From: Pampus argenteus
Lineage: Eukaryota; Chordata; Actinopteri; Scombriformes; Stromateidae
Direction: 5' to 3'
Length of the DNA stretch: 64,000 nt
Assembly: GCA_036937835.1 (NCBI GenBank)
Contig: CM072873.1
Coordinates: 9,292,501 to 9,356,500, forward strand
Shown here: one piece after another, positions 55,201 through 64,000 of the stretch
How positions within the stretch are numbered: position 1 is the stretch's first letter
How the letters are laid out: each line of letters starts with the position of its first letter
Notes under the pieces: generated by a model
Told to the model about the DNA's origin: nothing
What the model saw: the letters and a program-made list of their open reading frames with translations, nothing else
Databases searched by the model: none
Position numbers and translations under genes: made by a program

Positions 55201-58200
55201 AACTACATTTTGGTGTGTAGCATTTGCTTAATGATCACAACACCATGTCATTGTCTTTCTTTTATCTCTAGCTTTCTATTCACTGGCCAGTATGCAGAAT
55301 TAGCTCCTGCGGCTATCTAGATTCCCAGTTATGAAATGCATTGCATACTTACACCATTCAGTCACACATAGCTTCCCAGATCAATTTTATAGCTAATTTA
55401 TTGTGTAATAAAATGCCTTATTATGTGGGGCTGTGACTTATTGCATGCAGCTGCAATAAGCTTGAAGGTTGTGGGGGGAAAAAATAAAAAGAATAACTAT
55501 GTGAGCAATGCGTCTCCTCTTATAATCACTGGCTGCTTTATGCATCGGTTAAGTCATGTGTTTTCTCCTCCAGAAGAGCTGTCCATCAGCATATCTGTGT
55601 CCAACTGCCAGATCCAGGAGAATGTGGTGAGTGGGGCTTCTTATTTCTTATAAACACTGTTGCACAATTTCCTAGCATACCCTGCACATGCATGCATCAA
55701 TATGCTATTAAAGTATCTATTGTGGTGAAATCAAAAAATTGTATCCCACTGTTTCTTCACAAAATGCTACAGTGGAAGTTGTTGTGCTGCACAAATAGAG
55801 AAGCTGCAGCCTTAGTTTTGGTAAAGGGACTTTAAGTCTCACTTCCACTTCTGCAATACCAGAAAATAATCAACATTTTTTGCCGGGGTTTCGATGATGT
55901 AACTGATGCATGTAGTCAACATGGGAAGTAAAGAATATTACCAACAGTTGATGTAAAATACAATCATTTAATAACAATGTAAAATATCTCTTTTATAGGA
56001 TATTGCCTCGGTGTACCAAATATTCTCGGATGAAGTGCTGGGATCAGGCCAGTTTGGCATCGTGTACGGAGGTAAGTTTCTTTTTTGATATACAATAGTA
56101 CTGCGCGCTTTTAATAGAACTCTGTAAATCGCATTAAATTTGGAGACTAGTTACATTTCTTTATTTGACCGTGTCCCATAAAATTTTAGGCAAACACAGG
56201 AAGAGTGGCAGAGATGTGGCCATCAAGGTTATTGACAAGATGAGATTTCCTACCAAGCAGGAGAGCCAACTAAGAAACGAGGTGGCCATATTACAGGTGA
56301 AAACAAGAATCCACCAAACAACAGAAATGATGGATAGCACAGAACAAAAAAAAACAAAAAACAAAAACATATTCCTGTTCCTGATTCCCTTTTTCCGTAA
56401 TGTATTTATCTGCTCTTCTTCAGAATCTGCATCACCCAGGTATCGTCAACCTGGAGTGCATGTTTGAGACGCCAGAGCGGGTGTTTGTTGTTATGGAGAA
56501 GCTTCATGGCGACATGCTAGAGATGATCCTGTCCAGCGAGAAGAGCAAACTGCCTGAACGAATCACCAAATTCCTAGTTACACAGGTCTGTGTTGCAGAA
56601 ACACACTTCTTTTCCATTTCCTTCTCTCCAACTCCCTTTTTTTCTCTTTCTTAAGTCTAAAAGATCGAGATTCCACTTAATGGTACTTAAGTCTTCCTTG
56701 ATGAGATGAAACCAGCTGTTAGATCTACAGTGTATGGCATTGCTTTTCAACACTTATACATTTAAAAAGCTTTTTCCTTCACGTCTCGTGAGCATTTTTG
56801 CGTTTTGTCTTTTTTATTCTCTAGCGTAGCTTTCTGTCCCTGCTCTCTCTGTATCCTGCCGTCTGTTTTTTAGGGTGTGTTAGCCTACTGTGCATAATCC
56901 TCTGCTGCAGCTCCAGAGCCTGTTTATTCTTGTGGTGAGCTGATTGGGGGGAATTGTTTAGGGGATTGGTCTGCATGGCATCACAGCCTCTTTCCTGGCC
57001 GTGGATTACAGCCTGCAGCGTGCTGGTGGCTTTGTGGCCTGATTAGAGAAGCAGCAGGCCCCTGGGCCTCAGTGGGTCCTGCGCCCCAAACAGGAGCGGG
57101 GCCATTAACAACAGCCCCATTAGCTGTGGCAGGCCTGGCTCTGATGTGGCCAGGAGAACTTCTGTCAAAGCCAGGGTCAGGATAGGCGAGCCAGGCGCAC
57201 TGTGGTTTTGGTACAGGGCCATAGGCAGACATGCGTGCAGCGGTAGCTTACGCCAGGCCTCGTGAATATAGATGGGATGGTGAGATGAGATCATATGTCT
57301 TTATGCGAAGGTACTGGTCAAGATGGAAGTATTTATGGGCATTAGTATGCTTATACTACTGTTATTTTTCCATATGGCAGCACTGTAATTTTCTCCTGCA
57401 TAGATTATACAACCACTGCCCTGTTTATACCATACACTATACACAGTACATTAAAACGTTTAAAAGATAAATCTCTGCTTTTCTGGACTTATGTTTGCAA
57501 CAGATCCTGGTGGCCTTGAGACATCTGCACTTCAAAAACATCGTTCACTGTGACTTGAAGCCTGAGAATGTACTACTGGCCTCCGCAGAGCCTTTTCCTC
57601 AGGTTAAAAAAGAAAAAAGATTTGCATCCATGTGTTGATACGATGAGGCGCCTGTGTTTGTATGCACTGACCAACTTTGCTGACGTCTTCCAGGTAAAGC
57701 TGTGTGACTTTGGCTTTGCCCGTATCATCGGTGAGAAGTCTTTCCGACGGTCGGTTGTGGGCACCCCGGCTTACCTGGCTCCAGAGGTGCTGCGCAGCAA
57801 AGGTTACAACCGCTCCTTAGACATGTGGTCAGTGGGAGTCATCGTGTACGTCAGCCTGAGTGGGACATTCCCTTTTAATGAGGACGAGGACATTAATGAC
57901 CAGATCCAGAACGCTGCCTTCATGTACCCTCCTACACCCTGGAAAGACATCTCTGCAGAGGGTAAGGATATGTAGTTGTTTCCTTCCTTTCTTTTCACTT
58001 CACTTCCTTTAGTGCTTGGTGACCTGGTTGCACTGTAGATCAGTGTCAAAGTCAGACATGTAGCCTCAGAGTTGTCATCCCCACCTACATGTCTGACTTT
58101 TACTTTGTCTGCAGTTGATATGAATCACTTTCAAATCCCCCTGACTGTCCAAGATGCATCTCTGCCCACATACCGTGTTAACATGCGGTGTTGATGCGGC

Positions 58201-58695
58201 TTTTCATCTGTGTCAGCTGCGACTTTTTGAAAGGCAGTATTAGATGATATATCTTTAAGTGACAGTATTTTTTTATGATGCATTGATACAATCTGCACCT
58301 TATCTCAATCTCCCTCACAGCCACAGATCTGATCAATAATCTTCTCCAAGTCAAGATGAGGAAGAGGTACAGCGTTGACAAGTGTCTCAGCCATCCTTGG
58401 TTACAGGTGACATATATATATATGTATTTTATATATTTTCCATTGGTCCATTTGAAAACAACTACATGTACTGTCAGCTACCACTTCCATTAACTTGAAA
58501 GTTTATTTCTCTTTTCCTCAGGACTACCAGACATGGCTGGACCTCAGGGAGTTTGAGACACGGCGAGGCGAGCGCTACATCACCCATGAGAGTGACGACG
58601 CACGCTGGGAGGAGTACGCAGATGAGCACAGTCTCGTTTACCCTAAACATTTCATCATGGCTCCCAACCTGGATGACATGGAAGAGGACCCCTAG
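27773..58695 (+). CDS. prkd3: Serine/threonine-protein kinase D3, 18 coding exons
   Basis: A complete 891-residue protein (human 890). Exons: 27,773-28,057; 44,060-44,198; 47,753-47,884; 48,383-48,540; 49,368-49,563; 49,673-49,750; 49,843-50,029; 50,864-50,987; 51,222-51,299; 54,114-54,390; 55,574-55,626; 55,999-56,071; 56,190-56,296; 56,424-56,585; 57,504-57,602; 57,694-57,961; 58,321-58,406; 58,522-58,695; all GT-AG and in frame. PKD3 is a diacylglycerol/PKC-activated CaMK-group kinase acting at the Golgi, plasma membrane and nucleus. Order: Pro/Ser-rich N-terminus, ubiquitin-like region (about 60-140), C1a (about 150-202), C1b (about 272-322), acidic linker, PH domain (about 415-535), kinase (about 577-833). 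Visible motifs are GSGQFG, VAIK (K606), HCDLKPEN (D700), DFG (721-723), activation-loop S732 and S736, and APE. The C-terminus is MEEDP and lacks the PDZ-ligand tail of PKD1/2. Paralogue choice rests on this tail, length and the qpct neighbour. Confidence 0.97.
30650..30908. mobile_element. Nonautonomous hAT-like MITE
   Basis: The left end reads CAGGGCTGCAACTATTGATC. The right end, read in reverse complement, begins AGAGCTGCATCGATTAGTC, giving imperfect terminal inverted repeats. The interior is AT-rich with repeated GATTAAT/CGATTAAT motifs and no coding capacity. This wording is typical of a very abundant fish element family. No clean 8-base target duplication is visible, so the copy is old or the exact ends are off by a few bases. 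Confidence 0.65.
35609..35702 (+). other. Possible cryptic or alternative exon in prkd3 intron 1
   Basis: A good acceptor (CTGCTACTCCAG) at 35,608 is followed by an open stretch reading AKEEEMECILQYISEAEALV... that ends in TAG at 35,700-35,702. The frame is also open about 75 bases upstream of the acceptor. GC content is higher than in the surrounding DNA and the composition looks helical and acidic. I recognise no family. It could be an alternative terminal exon, a decayed exon or chance. Confidence 0.2.
44199..47752 (+). other. prkd3: prkd3 intron 2
   Basis: About 3.5 kb between the exon for the N-terminal ubiquitin-like region and the C1a exon. It is AT-rich, with T runs near 46,606-46,622 and 46,864-46,880 and a CA-rich patch near 46,962-46,990. 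No other gene is recognised. Confidence 0.8.
47753..49750 (+). other. prkd3: Exon block for the two C1 (diacylglycerol-binding) domains of Prkd3
   Basis: Exons 3-4 encode C1a: an initial His (RPHALYVHSY), FCDYCGEMLWGLVRQGLKC, then CGLNYHKRCAFKIPNNC. Exons 5-6 encode C1b: HTFAIHTYTRPTICQYCKRL, GLFRQGMQC, then CRFNCHKRCASKVPRDC. The Cys/His pattern H-X12-C-X2-C-Xn-C-X2-C-X4-H-X2-C-X7-C looks intact in both, so both zinc-fold modules should bind diacylglycerol or phorbol ester. Both C1 domains are split by a phase-1 intron after the third cysteine, which fits duplication of one module. Confidence 0.9.
49365..49373 (+). promoter_or_regulatory. prkd3: Tandem NAGNAG acceptor of prkd3 exon 5
   Basis: The acceptor reads CAG CAG CAG in frame (phase 0). 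Use of the first, second or third AG would include two, one or no Gln residues in the linker before C1b. I annotated the first. Confidence 0.5.
50864..54390 (+). other. prkd3: PH-domain exons of Prkd3 with a 2.8-kb intron
   Basis: Exon 8 carries KEGWMVHYTSRDNL, exon 9 RKRHYWRLDSKSLSLFQ, and exon 10 the remainder with CFEIITATMVYYVGENNG and VAQGWEKAIRQALMP. The Trp in GWEKAIRQAL is the conserved C-terminal helix tryptophan of PH domains. In this kinase family the PH domain restrains the catalytic domain and helps localisation. The intron 51,300-54,113 holds GT (52,264-52,298) and AC (about 53,038-53,067) repeats and no recognisable gene. Confidence 0.85.
52264..52298. repeat. GT microsatellite in prkd3 intron 9
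   Basis: An uninterrupted TG run of about 35 bases. Confidence 0.9.
54391..55573 (+). other. prkd3: prkd3 intron 10
   Basis: AT-rich, with a TA run near 54,480-54,500. No other coding signal is recognised. Confidence 0.75.
55999..58695 (+). other. prkd3: Kinase-domain exons of Prkd3
   Basis: Exons 12-18 encode the catalytic domain and C-tail. All expected catalytic elements are present: glycine loop, VAIK lysine, HCD catalytic loop (Cys in place of Arg of HRD, normal for this family), DFG, activation loop KSFRRSVVGTPAYLAPE, and DMWSVGVI. The intron between the catalytic-loop exon and the DFG exon is only 91 bases and has the weak donor CAG|GTTAAA. Confidence 0.9.
58048..58100. repeat. 16-bp perfect inverted repeat in prkd3 intron 16
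   Basis: AAAGTCAGACATGTAG (58,048-58,063) pairs perfectly with CTACATGTCTGACTTT (58,085-58,100) across a 21-base loop. Two more outer pairs follow one mismatch. Confidence 0.85.
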
Positions 58696-60150
58696 TGGCA
58701 CAGGGAGGGGTCTGACTACGCCACATGTATTAAGGACGAGGATTGTCACAGGGACTTTTCGCATGAAGCTTTAGGAGCGGTGGATTTTCCCTCCAGGACT
58801 GTTTGTTGTGGAAACAGAGAGAAGCCAGTCAGGTAGAGAATTACTCTCTGAAGGCTTTAATAGTGGGAAAACCCAACAGATTTTGTAGCATGATGAACTG
58901 CTACGAAGCAGTGGGCAGACAGAGATGCGTGCCACAGAAACGCATTAAGGAACTGTCGGGAGAGAAGAGCGCTCTCCTTCTTTTTTGCACGATATCCAAA
59001 CATTCCATGGATTTGCTCAAGTTCGGTTCATTTTTAAGAACAGTCCCAAGCCAAAATACACAAGATGAACTTAATAGTTTACACACATTATTTTGAGTAA
59101 TAATATGGCTCTGTTCTTTATGTGAGAGAGAGTTGACCAGAGAGAAAGAAAGAGAGCTTACCCCAGGAGTAAAGGGCACTTTTCACAAGGGATTTACAGT
59201 CTGAGAATTTAACACACATACGTTTTGTTCTCATTTCCGAACAGTTTGTGAGACTGTCCTTTGGCATGAAACTGGAACTATCACATGCATTTGTATGTTG
59301 TTGTTGTTGTTGTTTTTTTTAATGTATTTAGTAATTGTGGTAGATTTTTGCACTATATTACCATTGAACATAGCAATTGAATAGATACACTATTCGCTGC
59401 TTCAGAGAGAGCATGTCCAGTCTAGGTGCAAAGTATTAAATGAGTGATAATAAATAGATCACACAGTATTGGCCACTTTGTCCCATTTATTTTCAGATTA
59501 GTCATCCAGAGTGCGATCTGTCAGTGGCAGTGATCAACAGACTGGGACCAAATATGTTGTCAAATCTGAAAAAAACAAGCTAAACAAAAACTACACATTT
59601 CAATATTTCTAAGCTCGTTTTCTTTTGTGAAATTGTGAATTTCTTCAGCTACAAGACTGTAACCCCCAAATTGTCAGTAAACGCAGTTAATGGAGCCAAT
59701 TCCTTTATTTAGTATGAGACATAAAACCAGCAATGGAGTCTATGTTAAAGCATCAGATTTCTATGTACCCTGTTTTGTACTTTTGCAGTATTTTTGAATG
59801 TGACTTTCCAATTCTGGAATATGCTCCTTAAATATCTGAAGGCCAAACTAGTTTTTTTTTTACATAGAACAAAATATTGGTGTCCATTTCCTTCTCGTGT
59901 GTATTATGTTGTCTGGACTATTTCAACATTTGTCTAGATAGTTAAAGTTTAAATTACGACTTAGTTCACATGGGAGTTTTATTGTGCTACAGTTTTGTAG
60001 TTAGTTTGCTCAATTGGTGTGTTTTGGGAGTACATTTCCTGTGTCCTGTTATCCTCTTCCTGTCTTTGTTGCCGCTGGATTGGCAGGTGTCAATGTTTTG
60101 TATATTTCAGTACATACCAATGGAATAAAAAAGCCCAACTTCTTAACTGA
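58696..60150 (+). other. prkd3: prkd3 3' UTR with two poly(A) signals
   Basis: No further coding. AATAAA occurs at 59,449-59,454 and again at 60,124-60,129. Both are plausible polyadenylation signals, giving 3' UTRs of about 0.78 and 1.45 kb. A GTT run lies near 59,298-59,313. The exact end is inferred. Confidence 0.6.
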
Positions 60151-61050
60151 GGAGGAAAACTATTTCTTAAAGCTCTGATTGTCTCTCTTTTTCTTTCCTC
60201 TGTGCTGAACTTGACCTAAGAATAGATTTTTTTATTTTTTTAAATTTGTGTGCCTCTGCATGCATACACAGCACAAGATGGCTTGTAGTTTCGTATGTTG
60301 CATCATGAGCGAGTGAGTGTGTAGCGGTTACACATGTCAGATCCCATTCTCTGCAGCTGGATGTGATTGTTGCACCGCACCGAGCATTTTGTTGGGCCGG
60401 TCGCTCACCACAAGGGAGTAATGACATGGTTAAAGAGGGTGGTGGTGATGTGAGGGGATTGTGGAAGTCTTTGAAATCGCTCATGATAAATGCCATCATG
60501 GAATCCCTTCAAGTATCAAATAGGGTGTTCAACTCCAGCAGTATGAATACAATGTCTTATTTTTGGATTGTGCTTCTGAATAGGCTGATTGTTTAAAAGG
60601 TACAATTTACTATAAACTACAATGGACAGCTGTCGTTTATGTACCTACATCTGTAAAGCGTGCTTTTCTTGATTCCTCTACTAATGTTCATATAGGCCGA
60701 GATGCCGGCAGACCACTGTTAGCAATCATTGCTAGCATTAGTGTCTTCTAATAGCCACCAATGAACAATTGAAAATACTCTCCTTTTCTTTTTTCCCTCA
60801 CTTTCTCTAAACGATATTCAATACTGCTCTCCTTTATCTGTTGTGTCTGAATGATTTCAAGATGTGGACTTTCTTTGCAGGCCTGATGACCCCATTAACC
60901 CCAGTGGGGGAGACAGAGGCATTCATACACCGAACAGACTCAGTATGTGCAGCACTTTAGAAGAAACGAAGGCGCAATGTCTCCCTCCTCTGGTTGGACA
61001 GATGTAAAAGTTTTACTAATTCATGCCTTTCAGGTTTCAACAGATTCCAT

Positions 61051-61124
<74 letters not shown>

Positions 61125-61773
61125 ATATGTTGTTCCATTTAACATTAAAACAATACTTCGCCTTAGTTACCTCACTTATGTTTTTAAAGCCTCGATGTAA
61201 AAAATGTGTTTTAAAAGCTTATTGTTACTTAAACTTAGATGTTTGATCTTCTCTGTGCAGAACAATGCTTGTGCAGATTTAGTTTTCACATTCATTTGTC
61301 GAAGAAGAAAAGCTTCTGTGAGTTAACTTAAGTATCTATTTAACACATATATCTTCAAGCGCGTACTTTTTGTGGAAACTGGAAACTTTCAGTGCACGTT
61401 CACAGTGAGTAAAGGCCTTTCAGAAATATGTGCATATACACAGATTCTGGGTAAGTAATCATGTAAACATTTGTGGACAAAACACGAGAAACAAATTATT
61501 AGCGTGAAAAATGGCAACAGGGCATCTTTTCTGCTGTACACGTACTTCAGGATGACTTTAGCTCAGCTGTAATGGTAAGTTTAAATTATTTTTAATATAA
61601 TAACCTGACATTATGGGCCTGTATTATTAGGATGAGATGAGGATGAGACATAAACTGTAGGGGACCATGTTATTGCTTGTGTCATTTGGGGACATTACAT
61701 GTAGTATATGTTTTGTGAGCTTGTATTCACTGAGAAAGCAGTTCTCTGTGCTGCCAGAAGGTGTCTCTGTAGG
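60151..61773. other. Intergenic region downstream of prkd3
   Basis: No gene is recognised. It contains a compound CT/TA microsatellite (61,052-61,119). The remaining open frames are short and translate the repeat. Confidence 0.5.
61052..61119. repeat. Compound CT then TA microsatellite
   Basis: About 18 CT units followed directly by about 15 TA units. Confidence 0.95.
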
Positions 61774-62756
61774 TTAACCCTCTATAGCATGGTGTTGCCC
61801 TCAGGCAACAAACCACTATTTTGGCCCACACTCAGTCCCTTTAATTTTTTTTCATTAAAACATTACAATAAAAGTCTGATGAGATGTCTGTGACCAATGA
61901 AATTTGAGTTGGGCGTGGCTTTGACCTTTCGTCTTGGGATGAAACAGTTCTTTTTGGGACCACAGCCGACTTGGACACACTGCTAGCAGAAGGTAAGATA
62001 AATGTCACTTTTTAACACTTTAAACAATTTAAATTTAAATTACTTTGTGCAAACAATATCTGTGATGTGCATGAATAAGTAGAGAAGCATATTTGATTAA
62101 GTAAAGACATTTTTTGTTATCATTTATATACTAAAATTGCAGTTTTTCATTCGTTGCCCCAGTTCCACAATTGCTCGGGAGTACGAAGAAAAGAGGAGAA
62201 GAGGACCTGCTACGCCTATTCCAGTCTCTGATGTGCGTCTGGATGCCTCAGCCCATTGGATGGTCATGGATGAAAAGAAAGGGAGATGCAAGGTACCAGG
62301 ATGCAAAGGTACACCGAAAGCCAAGTGCCAAAAATACGATGTCCACCTCTGTTTCAAATCACTACCAGCAACTGGTTCCATGCAGAATAATATAGACTGT
62401 GCTTTGTCAAAAATCAGTACTCCACAGGAACACACATTCAGAAACATACACTGCGGCTAATCTACAATGCACTCATTGATAAACCATTTGTGGCTGTTTG
62501 TTGAAACAAATCTTGTTGAAATTGTTGTTATTGTAGTTGTTGATGAAATAAAACTTTTTCTAATGTATTTATTGCTGGTTTGTTCCTCATTCCACTTATT
62601 AAATAATATAGAAAACCTTGGCGTTTTAGTACCCTCATAGCATCTTGTTGCTCTGAGGCAACAAACCAAAATCTGGTGGGGGGTGACACATTTTCTGATT
62701 GATACATTACAAGGAATAGTTTTTCTAGGACTGTTCTGACTTGGATCTACATAGGG
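61774..62756 (+). mobile_element. Degenerate piggyBac-type DNA transposon
   Basis: The left boundary is TTAA (61,774-61,777) followed by CCCT, the canonical piggyBac target site and terminal bases. Next comes the hairpin-forming TGTTGCCCTCAGGCAACA (61,793-61,810). A promoter-like leader ends in a donor-like GAAG|GTAAGAT near 61,993, and a probable acceptor (AATTGCAG near 62,141) opens the transposase remnant. AATAAA lies at about 62,549-62,554. A second copy of the terminal motif (CCCTCATAGCATC plus hairpin) lies at 62,632-62,668. The right end is uncertain; I tentatively place it at AGGG near 62,756, where no TTAA remains. Most of the transposase is absent. Confidence 0.7.
62137..62460 (+). 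pseudogene. C-terminal remnant of a piggyBac transposase
   Basis: The frame contains PIPVSDVRLD..AHW, then a cysteine-rich motif with GRCKVPGCKG, AKC and HLCF. This is the layout of the zinc-binding C-terminus of piggyBac transposases (PGBD-like), which binds the transposon ends. Upstream catalytic DDD core sequence is missing. After HLCF the frame departs from the family pattern, and family-like residues appear to continue in another frame, suggesting a small indel. It is therefore read as a dead fragment. Splicing to a lost upstream exon is inferred from the acceptor-like sequence just before it. Confidence 0.7.
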
Positions 62757-63552
62757 CATCAGGCATTTTATTTCTAAGTTAGAAATGACCTGTACAGATG
62801 CTTAAGTTAAAGTGTTTCACATGTTATGAAATACCTTTGAGGTGACGCTTAGAGCATCTTTGAAGATTTGATAGAGAATTAACATGAATCAAGATCATGT
62901 TATTAGATGCGTATCAGAAATAACATCTGCTGAAGGATCAGAGACAGCGATCCGTCTTTGTTGCCCTGATCCTGGGGTCTGTGTATATTTGTTACGCAGC
63001 TTTGCCTGGTAGCTTCCCTGCAGGTCTCTCGTCACCTCAAGGGTAGGTCTGTGTGTCATGTACCCCCCCACCTCCCCACCCCTCCAACTCCTCTCCTCCA
63101 TCCTCCATGTTTTCCCGCTTCTCCTCTCTACTCCATGCTGGGTATCCATGGGCTCCAGACCAAACAAGCAAACAAACAGAACAACAGAAAAACCCATCAC
63201 CCAGACAAGGTTGGTCTGGGAGAGATGGAGAGAGATCTTGTTTGCTTTCTGGGCCAGTTCTATTTCACTGTGATGGCGGAGAAGGCCTCCCAGGACATGG
63301 CTATCCACACTTCTGTTTGACTTCTGGAGGGTGGGGGGAATCAAGGTGGTCCTCAGCACTGACACATCATCTTCAGACACAGCTGGCTGCAGCCATCGCA
63401 TTGTAGCCTTTACCTAAGCTGGCCCTCTACTCTTTAGCTGTATTCTTAAGTTTTATCTGTTGATGTGGTATTCACTGGTGGCAAATGCCACATATACAGT
63501 GTTTCAGTCTCGACCAGTCAATAAAGTGATTTATCTGTCGACTTATGATAGT

Positions 63553-63583
<31 letters not shown>

Positions 63584-64000
63584 ATATATACACACACACA
63601 CACACACATATATATATACACCTTTGTAAGTTACAGACTCTGTTCCCACTTCATCAGCTCAGTGCCCTCTGTCTGTAGCTGACTTTAACTCACACAAAGA
63701 CCAGACTGCTTTACTTTTGCTTCTTGTGTCCTTGATGAAGGGCACAAATTCCAAGAAACACTCTCTCCAATCTCTAATACAATCTCACAGCACACAATGT
63801 AGTTTCTCTGGTTTTTTCCACATTAAGAAGCTGGTAACAAGTGAATGCAACTGCAGATGGCATTTATACCTTAACCCTGCGTGTATTTCCATTTAACAGG
63901 GAATTTCAGGGTACAGCATGTTGATAACAAGATGCTTTAAATAAGATGTCCCTATGTCATGAATCAAGTGTATCGGACATGTATTGCAGAAAGAGGTCAA
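62757..64000. other. Intergenic region at the right edge
   Basis: No gene is recognised. A TA/CA compound microsatellite lies at about 63,552-63,620. Overlapping open frames at 62,895-63,406 on both strands have no domain signature and low-complexity Pro/Ser composition on the plus strand. Confidence 0.5.
63552..63620. repeat. Compound TA/CA microsatellite
   Basis: A TA run (about 63,552-63,580), then TA and CA units interspersed up to about 63,620. Confidence 0.9.

Noticed and set aside
62895..63401. 168-residue open frame on the minus strand with overlapping plus-strand frames
   Set aside because: No recognisable domain, low-complexity composition on the opposite strand, no splice-site pairs and no family resemblance.
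1..64000. CRISPR arrays, bacterial operons, rRNA or tRNA genes
   Set aside because: Tandem repeats here are simple microsatellites without spacers. No tRNA cloverleaf or rRNA segment was recognised, and the gene structure is plainly eukaryotic.

Overview
This window is a piece of a vertebrate nuclear genome, almost certainly a ray-finned (teleost) fish. Genes are split into short exons with GT-AG introns, CA/TG and other microsatellites are common, and the intergenic DNA holds AT-rich fish-type transposon relics. The protein sequences read from the exons match vertebrate families closely. All exon boundaries were placed by eye from splice signals, reading frame and remembered family sequence. 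No search was run.

Layout. (1) 1-10,940 is read as intron 1 of a CNK-family scaffold gene on the minus strand (cnksr3-like). Only its first coding exon (10,941-10,992, start of the SAM domain) lies in the window; the other exons would lie left of base 1. (2) 10,993-14,282 is intergenic. (3) 14,283-19,203 (minus) is a complete seven-exon qpct, a secreted glutaminyl cyclase. (4) 19,204-20,039 is a bidirectional promoter region with a tight cluster of CACGTG boxes and an ETS site. (5) 20,040-25,501 (plus) is a complete 13-exon mocs3, the E1-like adenylyltransferase/sulfurtransferase for molybdenum cofactor synthesis and tRNA thiolation. (6) 26,100-26,373 is the probable prkd3 promoter and 5' UTR exon. 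(7) 27,773-58,695 (plus) is a complete 18-coding-exon prkd3, protein kinase D3 (891 residues), with a 16-kb first intron. Its 3' UTR runs to about 60,150. (8) 60,150-64,000 is intergenic and contains a piggyBac-type transposon relic that kept its TTAA-CCCT end and the cysteine-rich C-terminus of its transposase.

The genes do not form one pathway. Qpct works in the secretory route, Mocs3 in the cytosol, and Prkd3 and the CNK scaffold in signalling. The qpct-prkd3 head-to-head pair matches the human 2p22 neighbourhood.

The most interesting observation is in mocs3. Human MOCS3 is a single-exon gene elsewhere in the genome (20q13), whereas this copy has 12 introns. Three of them (introns 5, 8 and 11) carry minor-spliceosome (U12-type) donors GTATCCT and matching branch-point motifs. 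Intron 5 also seems to end in a non-AG dinucleotide. Joined this way, the cysteines of the E1 domain, the zinc site and the rhodanese domain all fall at the human residue numbers. The locus looks like the intron-bearing ancestral mocs3, which mammals appear to have replaced with a retrocopy.
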